Source of the DNA: Alcaligenes faecalis | GTDB taxonomy: Bacteria; Pseudomonadota; Gammaproteobacteria; Burkholderiales; Burkholderiaceae_B | Direction: 5' to 3' | Assembly: GCF_002443155.1 (NCBI RefSeq) | Contig: NZ_CP023667.1 | Coordinates: 62,001 to 126,000 of the forward strand | DNA: 64,000 bases | Part shown: piece after piece, positions 1 to 8,374 of the stretch | Numbering within the stretch: position 1 is the stretch's first letter | Layout of the letters: the number at the start of each line of letters is the position of its first letter | Notes under the pieces: generated by a model | Database searches by the model: none | What the model was told of the DNA's origin: nothing | Seen by the model: the letters and a program-made list of their open reading frames with translations, nothing else | Made by a program: the position numbers and the translations under genes

Positions 1-373
1 GCATGGATTCATAAATGCTGTTCAGCGTCCAGCGATCATCCGAGCGTGGACGGCGGGCCAGCCCGGCCAGGCGCAGGCTTTCCTGCACGGTCAGTGTGGG
101 AAATCGGCCCCGGCCTTGTGGCACCAGCGCCATGCCTAGAAAGGCGATTTTGTGGGTAGGCCAGCCCGCAATATTTTGTCCATGCACATTGATTTGCCCA
201 CTCCACTGCGGGCCCATATTGAACAGGCAGTGCAGCAGGCTGGTTTTTCCGGCGCCGTTGCGGCCCAGCAGGGCCACGCTCTGGCCGCCGGGAATATCCA
301 GCGAAATTTCTTGCAGAATGTCGGCCCGATCGTAGCGTGCATGCAGGCCCAATATGTTCAGCGCTGTGCTCAT
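1..373 (-). CDS. livF: Branched-chain amino acid-type ABC transporter ATPase LivF (partial, runs off left edge)
   Basis: Only the N-terminal 124 codons are in the window; the frame is open to base 1. It begins MSTALNILGL and has a Walker A motif GRNGAGKTS near residue 36, then the Q-loop region with ALVPQGRGRFPTLTV, which is typical of LivF. It should be the second cytoplasmic ATPase of a LivKHMGF importer, energising uptake of branched-chain amino acids or another small amide or amino acid. Its ATG overlaps the livG stop codon by 4 bases (ATGA), so translation is coupled. The family assignment is firm; the substrate is not known. Confidence 0.9.
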   Translation of the reverse strand, partial: MSTALNILGLHARYDRADILQEISLDIPGGQSVALLGRNGAGKTSLLHCLFNMGPQWSGQINVHGQNIAGWPTHKIAFLGMALVPQGRGRFPTLTVQESLRLAGLARRPRSDDRWTLNSIYESM

Positions 374-1128
374 GCTGTCTCCAAAGCCAGTTCACCCAGG
401 TAGGCCTGGCGCGCGCCAGCGTGCTGGCGCACGGCGTCCGGGGTATCGCAGGTCAGCAAGGTGCCGGACGACAGCACGGCGATCCGGTCGCATTCCTGAA
501 AAACAATATCAATGTCGTGGCTGATCAGCAGCACGGCGCATTGGCCGCGCATGGCATGGACCAGCGCCATGACTTCACGGGATTCGGATTCGGACAGGCC
601 AGCGGTTGGCTCGTCCAGCAAGAGGACTCGGGGTTCCTGCGCCAGGGCAATCAGCAAATCCAGGATGCGTTGCTCGCCATAAGACAGGGAGCGGGCCAGC
701 AAATGGCCGCGACCGGCCAGGGCGCTGTGTTCCAGCAATGCTTCGGCCGCTTGTTGACTGGCATTGCGGGCAGACTTGCGGCCCCACCAGTGGTAGCCGC
801 AATCTTTTTTGATGCGCACGGCCAGGGCCAGATTTTGCAGCAGGCTCAGTTCAGGAAAGATGCGGCTGGTCTGAAAGCTGCGTACCAGACCTTGCTTGGC
901 GCGCTCAATGGGCCCCAGGCTGCGCAGGTTCTTGCCTTCCAGCAAGACCTGGCCGCTGGAGGGCGTGGCCAAACCGCTGATGATATTGAACAGCGTGGTT
1001 TTGCCTGCCCCATTGGGTCCAATCAGCCCCAGGGTTTCGCCCGCACGCAGCTCCAGACTGACATCCGTCAGGATATCCAGGCCCCCCACATGCAAGGCCA
1101 GTTCGCGAGTGCTTAGTAACACGCTCAT
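370..1128 (-). CDS. livG: Branched-chain amino acid-type ABC transporter ATPase LivG
   Basis: A 252-residue cytoplasmic ATPase of the LivG class. Walker A GPNGAGKTT lies near residue 38, the Q-loop follows in VRSFQTSRIF, the signature is LSYGEQRILDL near residue 148 and Walker B is VLLLDEPTAGLS. The extended GLVRSFQ region is characteristic of LivG as opposed to LivF. It overlaps livM upstream and livF downstream by 4 bases each, so it is part of one tightly coupled minus-strand operon. It pairs with LivF to power the LivHM membrane channel. Full length for the family with nothing unusual in it. Confidence 0.93.
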   Translation of the reverse strand: MSVLLSTRELALHVGGLDILTDVSLELRAGETLGLIGPNGAGKTTLFNIISGLATPSSGQVLLEGKNLRSLGPIERAKQGLVRSFQTSRIFPELSLLQNLALAVRIKKDCGYHWWGRKSARNASQQAAEALLEHSALAGRGHLLARSLSYGEQRILDLLIALAQEPRVLLLDEPTAGLSESESREVMALVHAMRGQCAVLLISHDIDIVFQECDRIAVLSSGTLLTCDTPDAVRQHAGARQAYLGELALETA

Positions 1129-2063
1129 GAGGACCTCTTGCGCCGCTCAGCCAGACCGTTGGGCATGAACAGAACCGTCAGCACAAAGATCAAACCCACC
1201 AGCAACTGCCAACGATCCGTGTAGGAGCTGAGGTAGGTCTGGGCAAACAGATAAAACGTAGCGCCGATGAACGCCCCGCGCCAGGTGCGTATGCCACCGA
1301 TCACGCCCATGATGATGAGTGTGGCCGAGAAGCTCCAATGCACTTGTTGCGGGCTGACGTACTGGTTCGCAAAGGGATACAGGCCGCCAGCTGCACCGGC
1401 TACCGCACCTGCAATCATGAAGGTGTAGAGGCGAATGCGCCATGCCTGATAACCCAGGGCAGCCATGCGCAAGGGCTGGTCACGCAGGCCGGTCAAGGCC
1501 AGCCCGATCGGGGCGCGGCTAAAGGAGCGCAGCAGCAACCAGCAGATCACCGCCAGCACCAGGGCCAGAATCATCAGGGTGTAGGGAGCGCTCAGGGGCA
1601 GGTCACCCAGGCTCAGGCGCGGGAAACCGCGCAGGCCGTCTGCACCGCCGGTGACGTCACGCCAGCGAAACGCCACTTCCCAGATCAACTGACCGGCAAC
1701 CAGCGTTGCCACCATGAAAAACAGTTCGGAACTGCGCAGGCTGATCAGCGCCATCAAAATGGACAGCAAGGTCCCCGCCACAATGCCCACCAGCAACATC
1801 AGTGGCAGGGACGCGCCCCAGTACTGGCTGCTGACAGCGGTGGCGTAGGCGGCAAAGCCAAAGACGGCACCGTGACCCAGGGACACGAGGCCGCCGTAAC
1901 CAATCAAGAGATTGATGCTAAGGACAGCGCAACCGATCAGCAGGGCTTCGGTGCCAAAGCGCCACAAGAAGGCGTCGCCCCAGAAATAGCTGCTGAGCAG
2001 GACCAGGCAGGCCAGAGCGGGCCAAAGTCCAGTGCGCAGCAGGCAGGTGTTGAGCTTGTTCAT
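1125..2063 (-). CDS. livM: Branched-chain amino acid-type ABC transporter permease LivM
   Basis: A 312-residue integral membrane protein with eight or more hydrophobic segments. The conserved LivM stretch INLLIGYGGLVSLGHGAVFG is near residue 50, and the FFMVATLVAGQLIWEVAFRWRDVTGGADGL region, conserved in the family and followed by the LivM GxRxxP-type area, is near residue 115. It forms the transmembrane pore together with LivH. Its ATG abuts the livH stop codon with no gap and its stop overlaps livG by 4 bases. Length is normal for LivM without the N-terminal extension of enterobacterial forms. Substrate cannot be read from this subunit. Confidence 0.92.
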   Translation of the reverse strand: MNKLNTCLLRTGLWPALACLVLLSSYFWGDAFLWRFGTEALLIGCAVLSINLLIGYGGLVSLGHGAVFGFAAYATAVSSQYWGASLPLMLLVGIVAGTLLSILMALISLRSSELFFMVATLVAGQLIWEVAFRWRDVTGGADGLRGFPRLSLGDLPLSAPYTLMILALVLAVICWLLLRSFSRAPIGLALTGLRDQPLRMAALGYQAWRIRLYTFMIAGAVAGAAGGLYPFANQYVSPQQVHWSFSATLIIMGVIGGIRTWRGAFIGATFYLFAQTYLSSYTDRWQLLVGLIFVLTVLFMPNGLAERRKRSS

Positions 2064-2945
2064 TTAAACCTGACGCGTAGCGGATTTGCTCAAGCCATTG
2101 GGCCAGCAAAGCAGAAGGCCCAGCATGACGGCCAGGGTAGCGGCATTGGCAAAGGCCGGGACCCAGACGCGGGCAAAGGTGGTGACGAAACCCAGAATCA
2201 GTGCACACAGCAAGGTGCCGCGTACCGAGTTCAAGCCGCCAATGACCACCACCAGCAAGGCCAGCAAGAGGATTTCTTCATCCAGGCCGGGGTAGACCGA
2301 CAGCATGCCTGCGCCCAAGGCTCCACCCAAACCGGCCAGACCGGCGGCCAGCGCCATGCCGATGGCAAACAGGCGACGCGAGTTCAAGCCCAGGGTTTCG
2401 ACAATCTGGGCGTCCTGCACGCAAGCGCGAATGGCCGCGCCCCACAGGGTGCGATCCAGCAGAAACCAGAACAGCAAGGCCAGCGTCAGGCCGGTGACGA
2501 TCAGGAACAGACGATAGGTGGGGAAGGGCAGGCCCATGATCCACACGCCGCCACGCAGCACTTGCGGCAGCATGGGCGAGAGTGTGTCGGCACTGAAGCC
2601 CCAGCGCATCAGGTCCGCCAGAATGACGGACAGACCATAGGTCAGCAGCACCTGCATCAAGTGGGTGCGCTGGTAGAACTGGCGAAAGGGGAAGCGGTCC
2701 AGCAACAAGCCCATCAGCCCGCACAGCGCAAAAGCGGCGGGGAAGGCCAGCCACCAGGGCGCGCCGGATGCCAGCCACTGGACGCTGATATAGCCGCCCA
2801 ACAGGAAAAAAGAACCGTGTGTCAGGTTGATGAAGTTCATCAGGCTGAGCACTAAAGACAGCCCCAGCCCCGCCAACATCAGCAGGGCTGAGAAGGACAG
2901 GGCATTGAGGATTTGAAGCAGGAAATAAGACAAGGTGGAGCTCAA
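2064..2945 (-). CDS. livH: Branched-chain amino acid-type ABC transporter permease LivH
   Basis: A 293-residue polytopic membrane protein. The N-terminal family signature is visible: LAGLGLSLVLSLMNFINLTHGSF near residues 24-46, matching the LivH pattern of Gly-rich helix, then N-x-x-HG. The C-terminal half carries the LLALLVVVIGGLNSVRGTLLGA-type segment where LivH proteins interact with the ATPases. It overlaps livK by 4 bases and directly abuts livM. With LivM it forms the channel of the importer encoded by this operon. Confidence 0.92.
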   Translation of the reverse strand: MSSTLSYFLLQILNALSFSALLMLAGLGLSLVLSLMNFINLTHGSFFLLGGYISVQWLASGAPWWLAFPAAFALCGLMGLLLDRFPFRQFYQRTHLMQVLLTYGLSVILADLMRWGFSADTLSPMLPQVLRGGVWIMGLPFPTYRLFLIVTGLTLALLFWFLLDRTLWGAAIRACVQDAQIVETLGLNSRRLFAIGMALAAGLAGLGGALGAGMLSVYPGLDEEILLLALLVVVIGGLNSVRGTLLCALILGFVTTFARVWVPAFANAATLAVMLGLLLCWPNGLSKSATRQV

Positions 2946-4189
2946 GAACGCGGGCCGGGGTCCTGGATACGCTGGTAAGTGTGAACCACGGTGTTAAAGG
3001 GGCGACCTTGGGCGTCTTTTTCCACCCGGTTGACGTAAATATCCAGAATGGACTGGTTATTGCGCGGGTCAAAAGCCATGGGGCCAAAGGCCGTGTTGAT
3101 GGGCTTGTCCAGCAGGGCTTGCTTGAAGGCGGCCTTGTTGGACAGATCCCCCTTGACCGCATCCAGACCGGCCTTGATGACCTGGCCGGTTACGTAACCG
3201 GAGGTGCTGGCCTCGCCGGGCAAGCGGCCACGACTGGCCTGGTAGGCGGCAACAAAGTCCTGGGCAGCCGGAGCGCCAGGCGATTGGTGGAAGGTGCTGA
3301 CACCGCCCAAAGCGGCTTCGCCTACAGCGGTAATCACGTCTTCCTGATCAAACAGGGCGCCGGGGCCCACGATCTGGATCTTGCCGTGCAACTGGTAGTC
3401 CTGCATTTGCTGGTGGAAACGAACGGCGTCGGCACCGGCCAGGAAGGTGTAGACAAACTTGGGGTTGCTGGCAGCCAGATTCATCAGGATGGGCGCGAAG
3501 TCGGGCGTACCCAGGGGTGTCCAGATGCGCTCGCCCAGCGTGCCGCCTTGTTCCTGATAGGTATTGGCAAAGTCGTCGATGTATTCGCGGCCTGCGGTGT
3601 AGTCCGAACCCAGCGTGATACCACCGGATTTTTCGATATGCTCGAAAGTCCACAAAGCGCCGGTGTGGCCCAGCATCCAGCTGGTTTTGGTGGGGCGAAA
3701 CACGTAGGGGCTGGCGGCTTCACGTGCCAGGCCATTGGCAGCGGCGTTGGAAATAAAGGTAGGCAGTTGCGCATCGTGCACGATGTCACGAATGGCCAGT
3801 GCGATATTGGCGCTGATGACGCCGCCCAAAATGTCGATCTTGTCGCGCTCGATCAGCTTGCGCACTTTACGGATGGCTTCGTCCGGCTTGCCGTGATCGT
3901 CCTCGACCAGCAACTGCACCTTGCGCCCACCCATTTCGTAATTGCATTGTTGCAGCATCAACTCCAGACCGGCGCGCATGCTTTCGCCCAAGGAGGCGAA
4001 GGGGCCGGACAAGGATGTCAGCAGGGCAATTTTCAGGGGACCGTCTTGGGCGCGAAGCAGGCGGGGAACGCCAAATAGCAAAGGGCTGGCCGCGGCAGCT
4101 AGCAAGAGCTGGCGACGTCCAGCACGGGTAGGGGAGAGAGTCACGAGAGCTTGTTTCCGTAAGAGAGCCAAGTTCGCCTGGGAAGACAT
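2942..4189 (-). CDS. Periplasmic substrate-binding protein of the Liv-type importer
   Basis: A 415-residue type I periplasmic binding protein (Peripla_BP_6 family). The N-terminus holds a Tat-like signal, RAGRR followed by LLLAAAASPLLFG, ending near RAQ at residues 46-48. The mature part starts PLKIALLTSLSGPFASLGESMRAG, the usual LivK-like opening. It is the first gene of the livKHMGF-type operon and captures the ligand in the periplasm. Branched-chain amino acids, aromatic compounds, amides and urea are all possible ligands in this family. A Fur-box-like sequence lies 22 bases upstream of the chosen ATG, which has no strong ribosome site of its own; I kept this start because it includes the whole signal peptide. 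Confidence 0.87.
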   Translation of the reverse strand: MSSQANLALLRKQALVTLSPTRAGRRQLLLAAAASPLLFGVPRLLRAQDGPLKIALLTSLSGPFASLGESMRAGLELMLQQCNYEMGGRKVQLLVEDDHGKPDEAIRKVRKLIERDKIDILGGVISANIALAIRDIVHDAQLPTFISNAAANGLAREAASPYVFRPTKTSWMLGHTGALWTFEHIEKSGGITLGSDYTAGREYIDDFANTYQEQGGTLGERIWTPLGTPDFAPILMNLAASNPKFVYTFLAGADAVRFHQQMQDYQLHGKIQIVGPGALFDQEDVITAVGEAALGGVSTFHQSPGAPAAQDFVAAYQASRGRLPGEASTSGYVTGQVIKAGLDAVKGDLSNKAAFKQALLDKPINTAFGPMAFDPRNNQSILDIYVNRVEKDAQGRPFNTVVHTYQRIQDPGPRS

Positions 4190-4210
4190 TTCAGGCAGGA
4201 GGCTGCGCTA

Positions 4211-4229
4211 CTAAATGTTAATCATTATC
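4211..4229 (-). promoter_or_regulatory. Fur-box-like site upstream of the liv-type operon
   Basis: Read on the minus strand the 19 bases are GATAATGATTAACATTTAG, 14 of 19 identical to the Fur consensus GATAATGATAATCATTATC, with the first nine perfect. It lies 22 bases before the binding-protein ATG at 4189. The likely reading is iron-dependent repression of the importer. Whether Fur really binds is inference. Confidence 0.5.
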
Positions 4230-4383
4230 ATTTTATGGCCTTTCCTGATGTAAATAAAGGCTCATTGCCTTTGGGTGTCCATTTCAAGCATGGATAATCA
4301 GGGCCGACAGGCCCCGATTTGGGGCTGATCAGCTTGAGAAAGCGGCCATGTGGACGCTTTGCAGGAACGCAGAGGGAGAGCGC

Positions 4384-4845
4384 TTAGCGGGCATCCCCAT
4401 TGATATTGGCGCGAATGCGGTTCAGAAACTGGCGCAGTTGGGTCAGTTCTTCAGCCGAAAAGCCCTGAATGGCACGGTGATGAATGTCCAGAGCGGCGGG
4501 CAGGACGCGCAGAAAGTGTTGCCGACCTTGCTCATGCAGATGGATCAGTACACGGCGCTGGTCCAGAGGGTCGGGCTGGCGGGACAGGTGGCCTGCGTTT
4601 TCCATCACCACCAGGGCGCGCGACAAGGTGGTTTGATCCACGTCGGTATATTGCGCCAGGGTGCTGACGCCCAGGCCATCGGTTTCGTTCAGAAAAGCCA
4701 GTACGCGCCAATGCAGCAGGGTTAGTTCATGGCTGCGCAGCAAGGTCTGAAAGTCAGCATTTAAGGCCGAGGTACTGCGATTGAGCAGATAGGGAATAAA
4801 CGTATCGTGCCCGGTATAGGCGTCGGTCAGAGGACGGCTGGCCAT
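4384..4845 (-). CDS. MarR-family transcriptional regulator
   Basis: A 153-residue winged-helix regulator of the MarR family. The recognition part reads LTLLHWRVLAFLNETDGLGVSTLAQYTDVDQTTLSRAL at about residues 41-78, followed by the wing with DPLDQRRVLIHLHEQG, which contains the family's D-x-R-x-x-x-v-x-L pattern. It should bind DNA as a dimer and respond to a small ligand. It lies downstream of the opine dehydrogenase/ABC operon on the same strand but is separated from it by a clear terminator at 4870-4912, so it has its own promoter. Either neighbouring operon could be its target. Confidence 0.88.
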   Translation of the reverse strand: MASRPLTDAYTGHDTFIPYLLNRSTSALNADFQTLLRSHELTLLHWRVLAFLNETDGLGVSTLAQYTDVDQTTLSRALVVMENAGHLSRQPDPLDQRRVLIHLHEQGRQHFLRVLPAALDIHHRAIQGFSAEELTQLRQFLNRIRANINGDAR

Positions 4846-4869
4846 AGTGAAGCGGCTTCCTTGATGCAG

Positions 4870-4912
4870 AAAAAAAGCAGGCTACTCGCTCAGAGTGATT
4901 GAGTGAGCCTGC
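4870..4912 (-). terminator. Rho-independent terminator of the opine dehydrogenase/ABC operon
   Basis: On the minus strand an arm GCAGGCT at 4912-4906 pairs with AGCCTGC at 4883-4877, with further pairing inside the loop, and is followed directly by seven T residues (4876-4870). It sits 50 bases after the last permease stop codon and before the MarR start. Confidence 0.85.
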
Positions 4913-4961
4913 GAAAGCCCGGTCAGCGCTGCCATTGACCGGGCAAGTGGTTGGTTCAGTC

Positions 4962-5774
4962 TCAGTTCGTATGATCCACTTTGCGCTGCAAAGCGGCAAT
5001 CGTCAGGTTCAGTGCGAAGCCCAGCACACAGATCCAGACCAAGGGTACAAACATATCAATCGTGCGGTAGCTGCGTGCGGCGGCGGTCAGCATATGGCCC
5101 AGACCGTCGGTGGAGGCAATCATCTCGGCCAGAAAAACCACCACGCAGGCAATCACGCCGGCCACCCGGACACCGGCCAGCACGGTCGGGCTGATGGCGG
5201 GCAAAATGATTTTCCACAGGCAGACACTGCGGGAGGTGCCCGCAGCACGTGCCGACCAGATCAGCTTGCGGTCCACGGTTTGCGCCGCCACCCAGCTGGC
5301 CATCAGCACAGGGAAAATTGCATCCGAGACCACAAGAGCGATTTTCGATGAGCTTTCAAACCCCATGATCAGGATCAGTGCCGGGTAAAGGGCGATCTTG
5401 GGGATAGGGGCCAGCAGGCGGATCAGGGCATCCAGCAGAAACGAGCTCCAGCGTGTCAGTTGTGCAATCAGCGCCAGGGCGACACCGGCCACACAGGCAA
5501 TCAGCAAGCCGCTTAGCAGGCGGTAGACGGTGATGCCCAGGTTCTGCCAGAAGTCCGCCTGACCGGCCAGTTCCAGTACACGCATCAAAATGGAAGAGGG
5601 GGCCGGCAACAACTGCGGGCTGACCCAGCCCGAGCGGGTGCACAGCTCCCAGACGATCAGCATCAGGGCTGGACTGATGCACAAAGACAGGCCCGACCAA
5701 TCACGGCGTTTGGCCGGGCGGGTTTGAGTAGAACGCATAGCTTGTCCCGGTGAGGCTAAGGTTTTGGTGGTCAT
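4962..5774 (-). CDS. ABC transporter permease, taurine/nitrate/sulfonate type (SsuC/TauC-like)
   Basis: A 270-residue inner-membrane permease with about six hydrophobic segments. The binding-protein-dependent transport EAA region reads WSARAAGTSRSVCLWKIILPAISPTVLAGVRVAG at about residues 173-206. It follows a second permease gene of the same class (5779-6564) after a gap of 4 bases, and it ends the operon before a terminator. Two different permeases, one ATPase and one binding protein suggest a heterodimeric channel, which is uncommon for SsuC/TauC-type systems that normally use one permease. Substrate is unknown. Confidence 0.9.
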   Translation of the reverse strand: MTTKTLASPGQAMRSTQTRPAKRRDWSGLSLCISPALMLIVWELCTRSGWVSPQLLPAPSSILMRVLELAGQADFWQNLGITVYRLLSGLLIACVAGVALALIAQLTRWSSFLLDALIRLLAPIPKIALYPALILIMGFESSSKIALVVSDAIFPVLMASWVAAQTVDRKLIWSARAAGTSRSVCLWKIILPAISPTVLAGVRVAGVIACVVVFLAEMIASTDGLGHMLTAAARSYRTIDMFVPLVWICVLGFALNLTIAALQRKVDHTN

Positions 5775-5778
5775 AGCG

Positions 5779-6564
5779 TCATCCTTTGTCCATCAGGCTC
5801 TGGGTAGAGTCATGCCAGTGCGTGCAGCGTTTGCGGACAAACTCGAACAGCGCATCGCAGGCAATGCCCAGCACGGCCAGCAGCATGATGACTGCATACA
5901 CCGTGGAGTACTGCGCCATATCCATGGAGGTGAACAGCAGATTGCCTATGCCTTCCTGACGCGCAATCATCTCGGAGGACACCATCACGATCAGGGCCAT
6001 GACCACCCCGACGCGGCAGCCAATCATGACTTCCGGCAAGGAGGCGGGCAGCACAATCTTGCCTAGACGGGCCAGTGGACCCATGCCCATGGACTGGGCC
6101 ACCCAGATCAGCTTGGGCTCGATACGGGTTGCGCCGTGATAGCTGTGATAGAGCAACGGCAGGGATACCCCCAGCGCAATGACCAGAATCTTGGAGAAAT
6201 CCCCCAGACCGAACCACAGCATCAGGATCGGCATCAAGGCCGCTTTAGGCATGGGGTAGGCCAGGGCCACCAAGGGATAGAAGGCGGTATAGACCAGACG
6301 GCTGCGACCCATGGCCAGACCCAGCGGCACGGCTACGACCAGCGCCAGGGCATACCCGGCAAACATGCGGCCTACCGACTGCAGGATGGCCGACCAGGCC
6401 ATCGGGTCACTGATCAGGGCGGGCAACTCCTGCAGGGCTGCCCAGGGGCTGGGAAAGGAATCCAGCCCCACCCAACGGGCCAGCCCTGCCCAGGCCAGCA
6501 GCACCAGAATGGCCGCCATGACCAAAGAGGCCCAGCGATGTTCATACCAGTGCTGTGGCGTCAT
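5779..6564 (-). CDS. ABC transporter permease, taurine/nitrate/sulfonate type
   Basis: A 261-residue inner-membrane permease. It has a clear EAA-type loop, WVAQSMGMGPLARLGKIVLPASLPEVMIG at about residues 154-182, and SPWAALQELPALISDP near the N-terminus, as seen in SsuC, TauC and ThiX-like permeases. The ATG overlaps the ATPase gene's stop by 4 bases. Together with the following permease it would make the membrane part of the importer. The C-terminal tail CTHWHDSTQSLMDKG is hydrophilic and cytoplasmic. Confidence 0.9.
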   Translation of the reverse strand: MTPQHWYEHRWASLVMAAILVLLAWAGLARWVGLDSFPSPWAALQELPALISDPMAWSAILQSVGRMFAGYALALVVAVPLGLAMGRSRLVYTAFYPLVALAYPMPKAALMPILMLWFGLGDFSKILVIALGVSLPLLYHSYHGATRIEPKLIWVAQSMGMGPLARLGKIVLPASLPEVMIGCRVGVVMALIVMVSSEMIARQEGIGNLLFTSMDMAQYSTVYAVIMLLAVLGIACDALFEFVRKRCTHWHDSTQSLMDKG

Positions 6565-7325
6565 GGGTGGGCCTCCGCCATCAAGGATTGCTCCAGACGA
6601 ATAATGGTTTCCTGATAGACGGGATTGCGCAGCAGCTCGCTACGGACGCGGGGGCGGGGCAAGTCAATCTCAACCACCTCCTTGATGCGGCCGGGCGAGC
6701 CGGTCATGACAATCACGGTATCGGACAGGAAGACGGCCTCGTCCACGCCGTGCGTCACAAATACCACGGTATTGCGCAACTGCTCCCACAAGCTGAGCAG
6801 TTCCGTTTGCAGGGTGACGCGCGTATGCGCATCGAGCGCCCCGAAGGGCTCGTCCATCAGCAGGATGTCCGGCTCATAGGCCAGGGTGCGGGCAATGGCC
6901 GCGCGCTGACGCATGCCGCCGGACAGCTCACGCGGATAGAAGGAGGCGTAAGGCCCCAGCTTGACCTTGTCCAGCCACTCGCTGGCGCGCTGCTCGGCCT
7001 GGTCCTTGGGCATGCCTTGTTCGCGCATGCCGTAGGCTACGTTTCCCAGCACGGTTTTCCAGGGAAACAGGGCGTACTCCTGAAACACCGGGCCCCGGTC
7101 TGGACCTGGGCCGGTAATGGGCTTGCCCTTGACGCGGATCTGGCCGCTGGAGCAGGACTCAAAGCCCCCTAACATATAGAGCAGGGTGCTTTTACCGCAG
7201 CCGCTGGGTCCCAGAATAGAGACAAATCGCCCTGCCGGAATGCTCAGGGCGATGTCTTGCAGGGCCGTATGGCTGCGGCCGTGCCGGGTGTTAAAGGTTT
7301 TACCGACACCATCCAGTTCAATCAT
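6561..7325 (-). CDS. ABC transporter ATPase, taurine/nitrate/sulfonate type (SsuB/TauB-like)
   Basis: A 254-residue ATPase. Walker A is GPSGCGKST near residue 39, the Q-loop is in PVFQEYALFPWKTV, the signature is LSGGMRQRAAIARTLAYEP and Walker B is ILLMDEPFGALDAHTR; the switch His is in VVFVTHGVDEAVFLSD. These match the SsuB/TauB class. It overlaps the binding-protein gene upstream and the permease gene downstream by 4 bases each, so the operon is translated as a coupled unit. Confidence 0.93.
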   Translation of the reverse strand: MIELDGVGKTFNTRHGRSHTALQDIALSIPAGRFVSILGPSGCGKSTLLYMLGGFESCSSGQIRVKGKPITGPGPDRGPVFQEYALFPWKTVLGNVAYGMREQGMPKDQAEQRASEWLDKVKLGPYASFYPRELSGGMRQRAAIARTLAYEPDILLMDEPFGALDAHTRVTLQTELLSLWEQLRNTVVFVTHGVDEAVFLSDTVIVMTGSPGRIKEVVEIDLPRPRVRSELLRNPVYQETIIRLEQSLMAEAHP

Positions 7326-8374
7326 GGTGTTGCCTCGCGTAAATCAGCCCGGTAGAAGTCCTGCACGTTCAAGGCTTTTTTCAGGAAACCAGCCTTGTGA
7401 TAGCGGTCGTAAGTGCCCTGGATGGATTCCAGGTTGGGCTGCATGTCCGGGACGCGGGCAAAGTCCTTGTCGGTGAACAGGTACTGGGCCAGCAAGTCCT
7501 TGGGCGCACGGGTGATTTGGGCGGTGACTTCCACGGCCAGCGATGGGTCTTTGCTGAGCATGCCCATGGCGGTCTTCAAGTCCTGCACATAGGCGCGCAC
7601 CACTTCGGGGTTGGCGTCGCTATAGGATTTGCTGCAGGCTTCGAAAATCTGTACGGATGGGCTGGCCACTTCGGACAGGGAGAACAGCTTTCGCAAGCCG
7701 CCTTTCTTTTCGTTCAGCAGGGCAAAGGGCTGGGCCATGGGACCGGCATCAATGCGGCCACTGCGAATGGCGTCGGCGGCAGGCGGAAAGCCCGTTTCAA
7801 CGATTTTCACGTCCTTGTCCGGGTCAATGCCGTTCTGACGCAGCCACAACAGCATGTCGAAGTACACCCCGGCACCATAGGCATTGGTGCCAATGACCTT
7901 GCCTTTCAGGTCCGCCGCGGTTTTGATCGGGCTGTCTTCCTTCACGGCCCAGTAAACAGAGAAGTGATCATCGTCTGAGTGCACGTGCTGGGCCACGATA
8001 TAGGCTTCCAGACCGCTTTCAATCGCGCCATTGGCCAGCGACATGGGGGCCATGGTGGAGCACTCCAGAACGCCAGCGCGCATAGCCTGCACCATGGGCG
8101 AGGTGCCCTGGAACTGGGTCCACTGGATTTGATATTTCTTGCCCAACTGCGGGAACAGCTCGGGGCGCTTGGCCATCAGATACTTGGCTTCCTCACCCGG
8201 AATGGTCCAGCCTACCCGCAGGGTGGGGACTTCCTGAGCCTGGCTCAGACCGTGACAGCTCATCAGGGCAAACAGCAACGCAGCGGTTGTTTTCATCGTC
8301 GGGCCGCCCCAAGATGAAAAGCGCCCTCTTGGAGGGCAGCAAGCCGAAGGCGCAGCGTGGGAGTCTTTTTTCAT
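7322..8374 (-). CDS. ABC transporter substrate-binding protein, NMT1/SsuA-like, with an inserted N-terminal extension
   Basis: A periplasmic binding protein (NMT1/TauA-like), 350 residues from the ATG at 8374. That ATG overlaps the preceding stop by 4 bases and has a strong AAGGAG site 8 bases upstream, as elsewhere in this operon. The first 26 codons are odd: they come from a 78-base in-frame segment that contains a dispersed repeat (8301-8363). A second ATG at 8296 starts a normal signal peptide, MKTTAALLFALMSCHGLSQA, but has no good ribosome site. Both ATGs are followed by AAAA, giving a 7-base direct repeat at the ends of the segment. The mature protein starts near PTLRVGWTIPGE. The ligand is not known; neighbouring opine dehydrogenase-like and hydroxyacyl dehydrogenase-like genes suggest an N-substituted amino acid or hydroxy acid. 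Confidence 0.85.
   Translation of the reverse strand: MKKDSHAAPSACCPPRGRFSSWGGPTMKTTAALLFALMSCHGLSQAQEVPTLRVGWTIPGEEAKYLMAKRPELFPQLGKKYQIQWTQFQGTSPMVQAMRAGVLECSTMAPMSLANGAIESGLEAYIVAQHVHSDDDHFSVYWAVKEDSPIKTAADLKGKVIGTNAYGAGVYFDMLLWLRQNGIDPDKDVKIVETGFPPAADAIRSGRIDAGPMAQPFALLNEKKGGLRKLFSLSEVASPSVQIFEACSKSYSDANPEVVRAYVQDLKTAMGMLSKDPSLAVEVTAQITRAPKDLLAQYLFTDKDFARVPDMQPNLESIQGTYDRYHKAGFLKKALNVQDFYRADLREATP
8301..8363 (+). repeat. REP-like dispersed repeat, copy R1
   Basis: A 63-base element beginning GGGCCGCCCC and ending CAGCGTGGGAG, with a central hairpin GCCCTC-ttg-GAGGGC. It aligns without gaps to copy R2 at 42252-42314 (44 of 63 identical). It lies inside the 5' end of the binding-protein gene, between the coupled start at 8374 and the signal-peptide ATG at 8296. 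Confidence 0.7.

Noticed and set aside
1338-2855. 505-codon open frame on the plus strand over livM and livH
   Set aside because: Gln/Ala/Gly-rich antisense product; the minus strand encodes typical membrane permeases in exact operon spacing.
7322-8296. Annotating the binding-protein gene from the internal ATG at 8296 only
   Set aside because: That start gives a neat signal peptide but has no ribosome site, whereas 8374 has AAGGAG at good spacing and the 4-base coupling used throughout the operon. Both are described in the feature entry.
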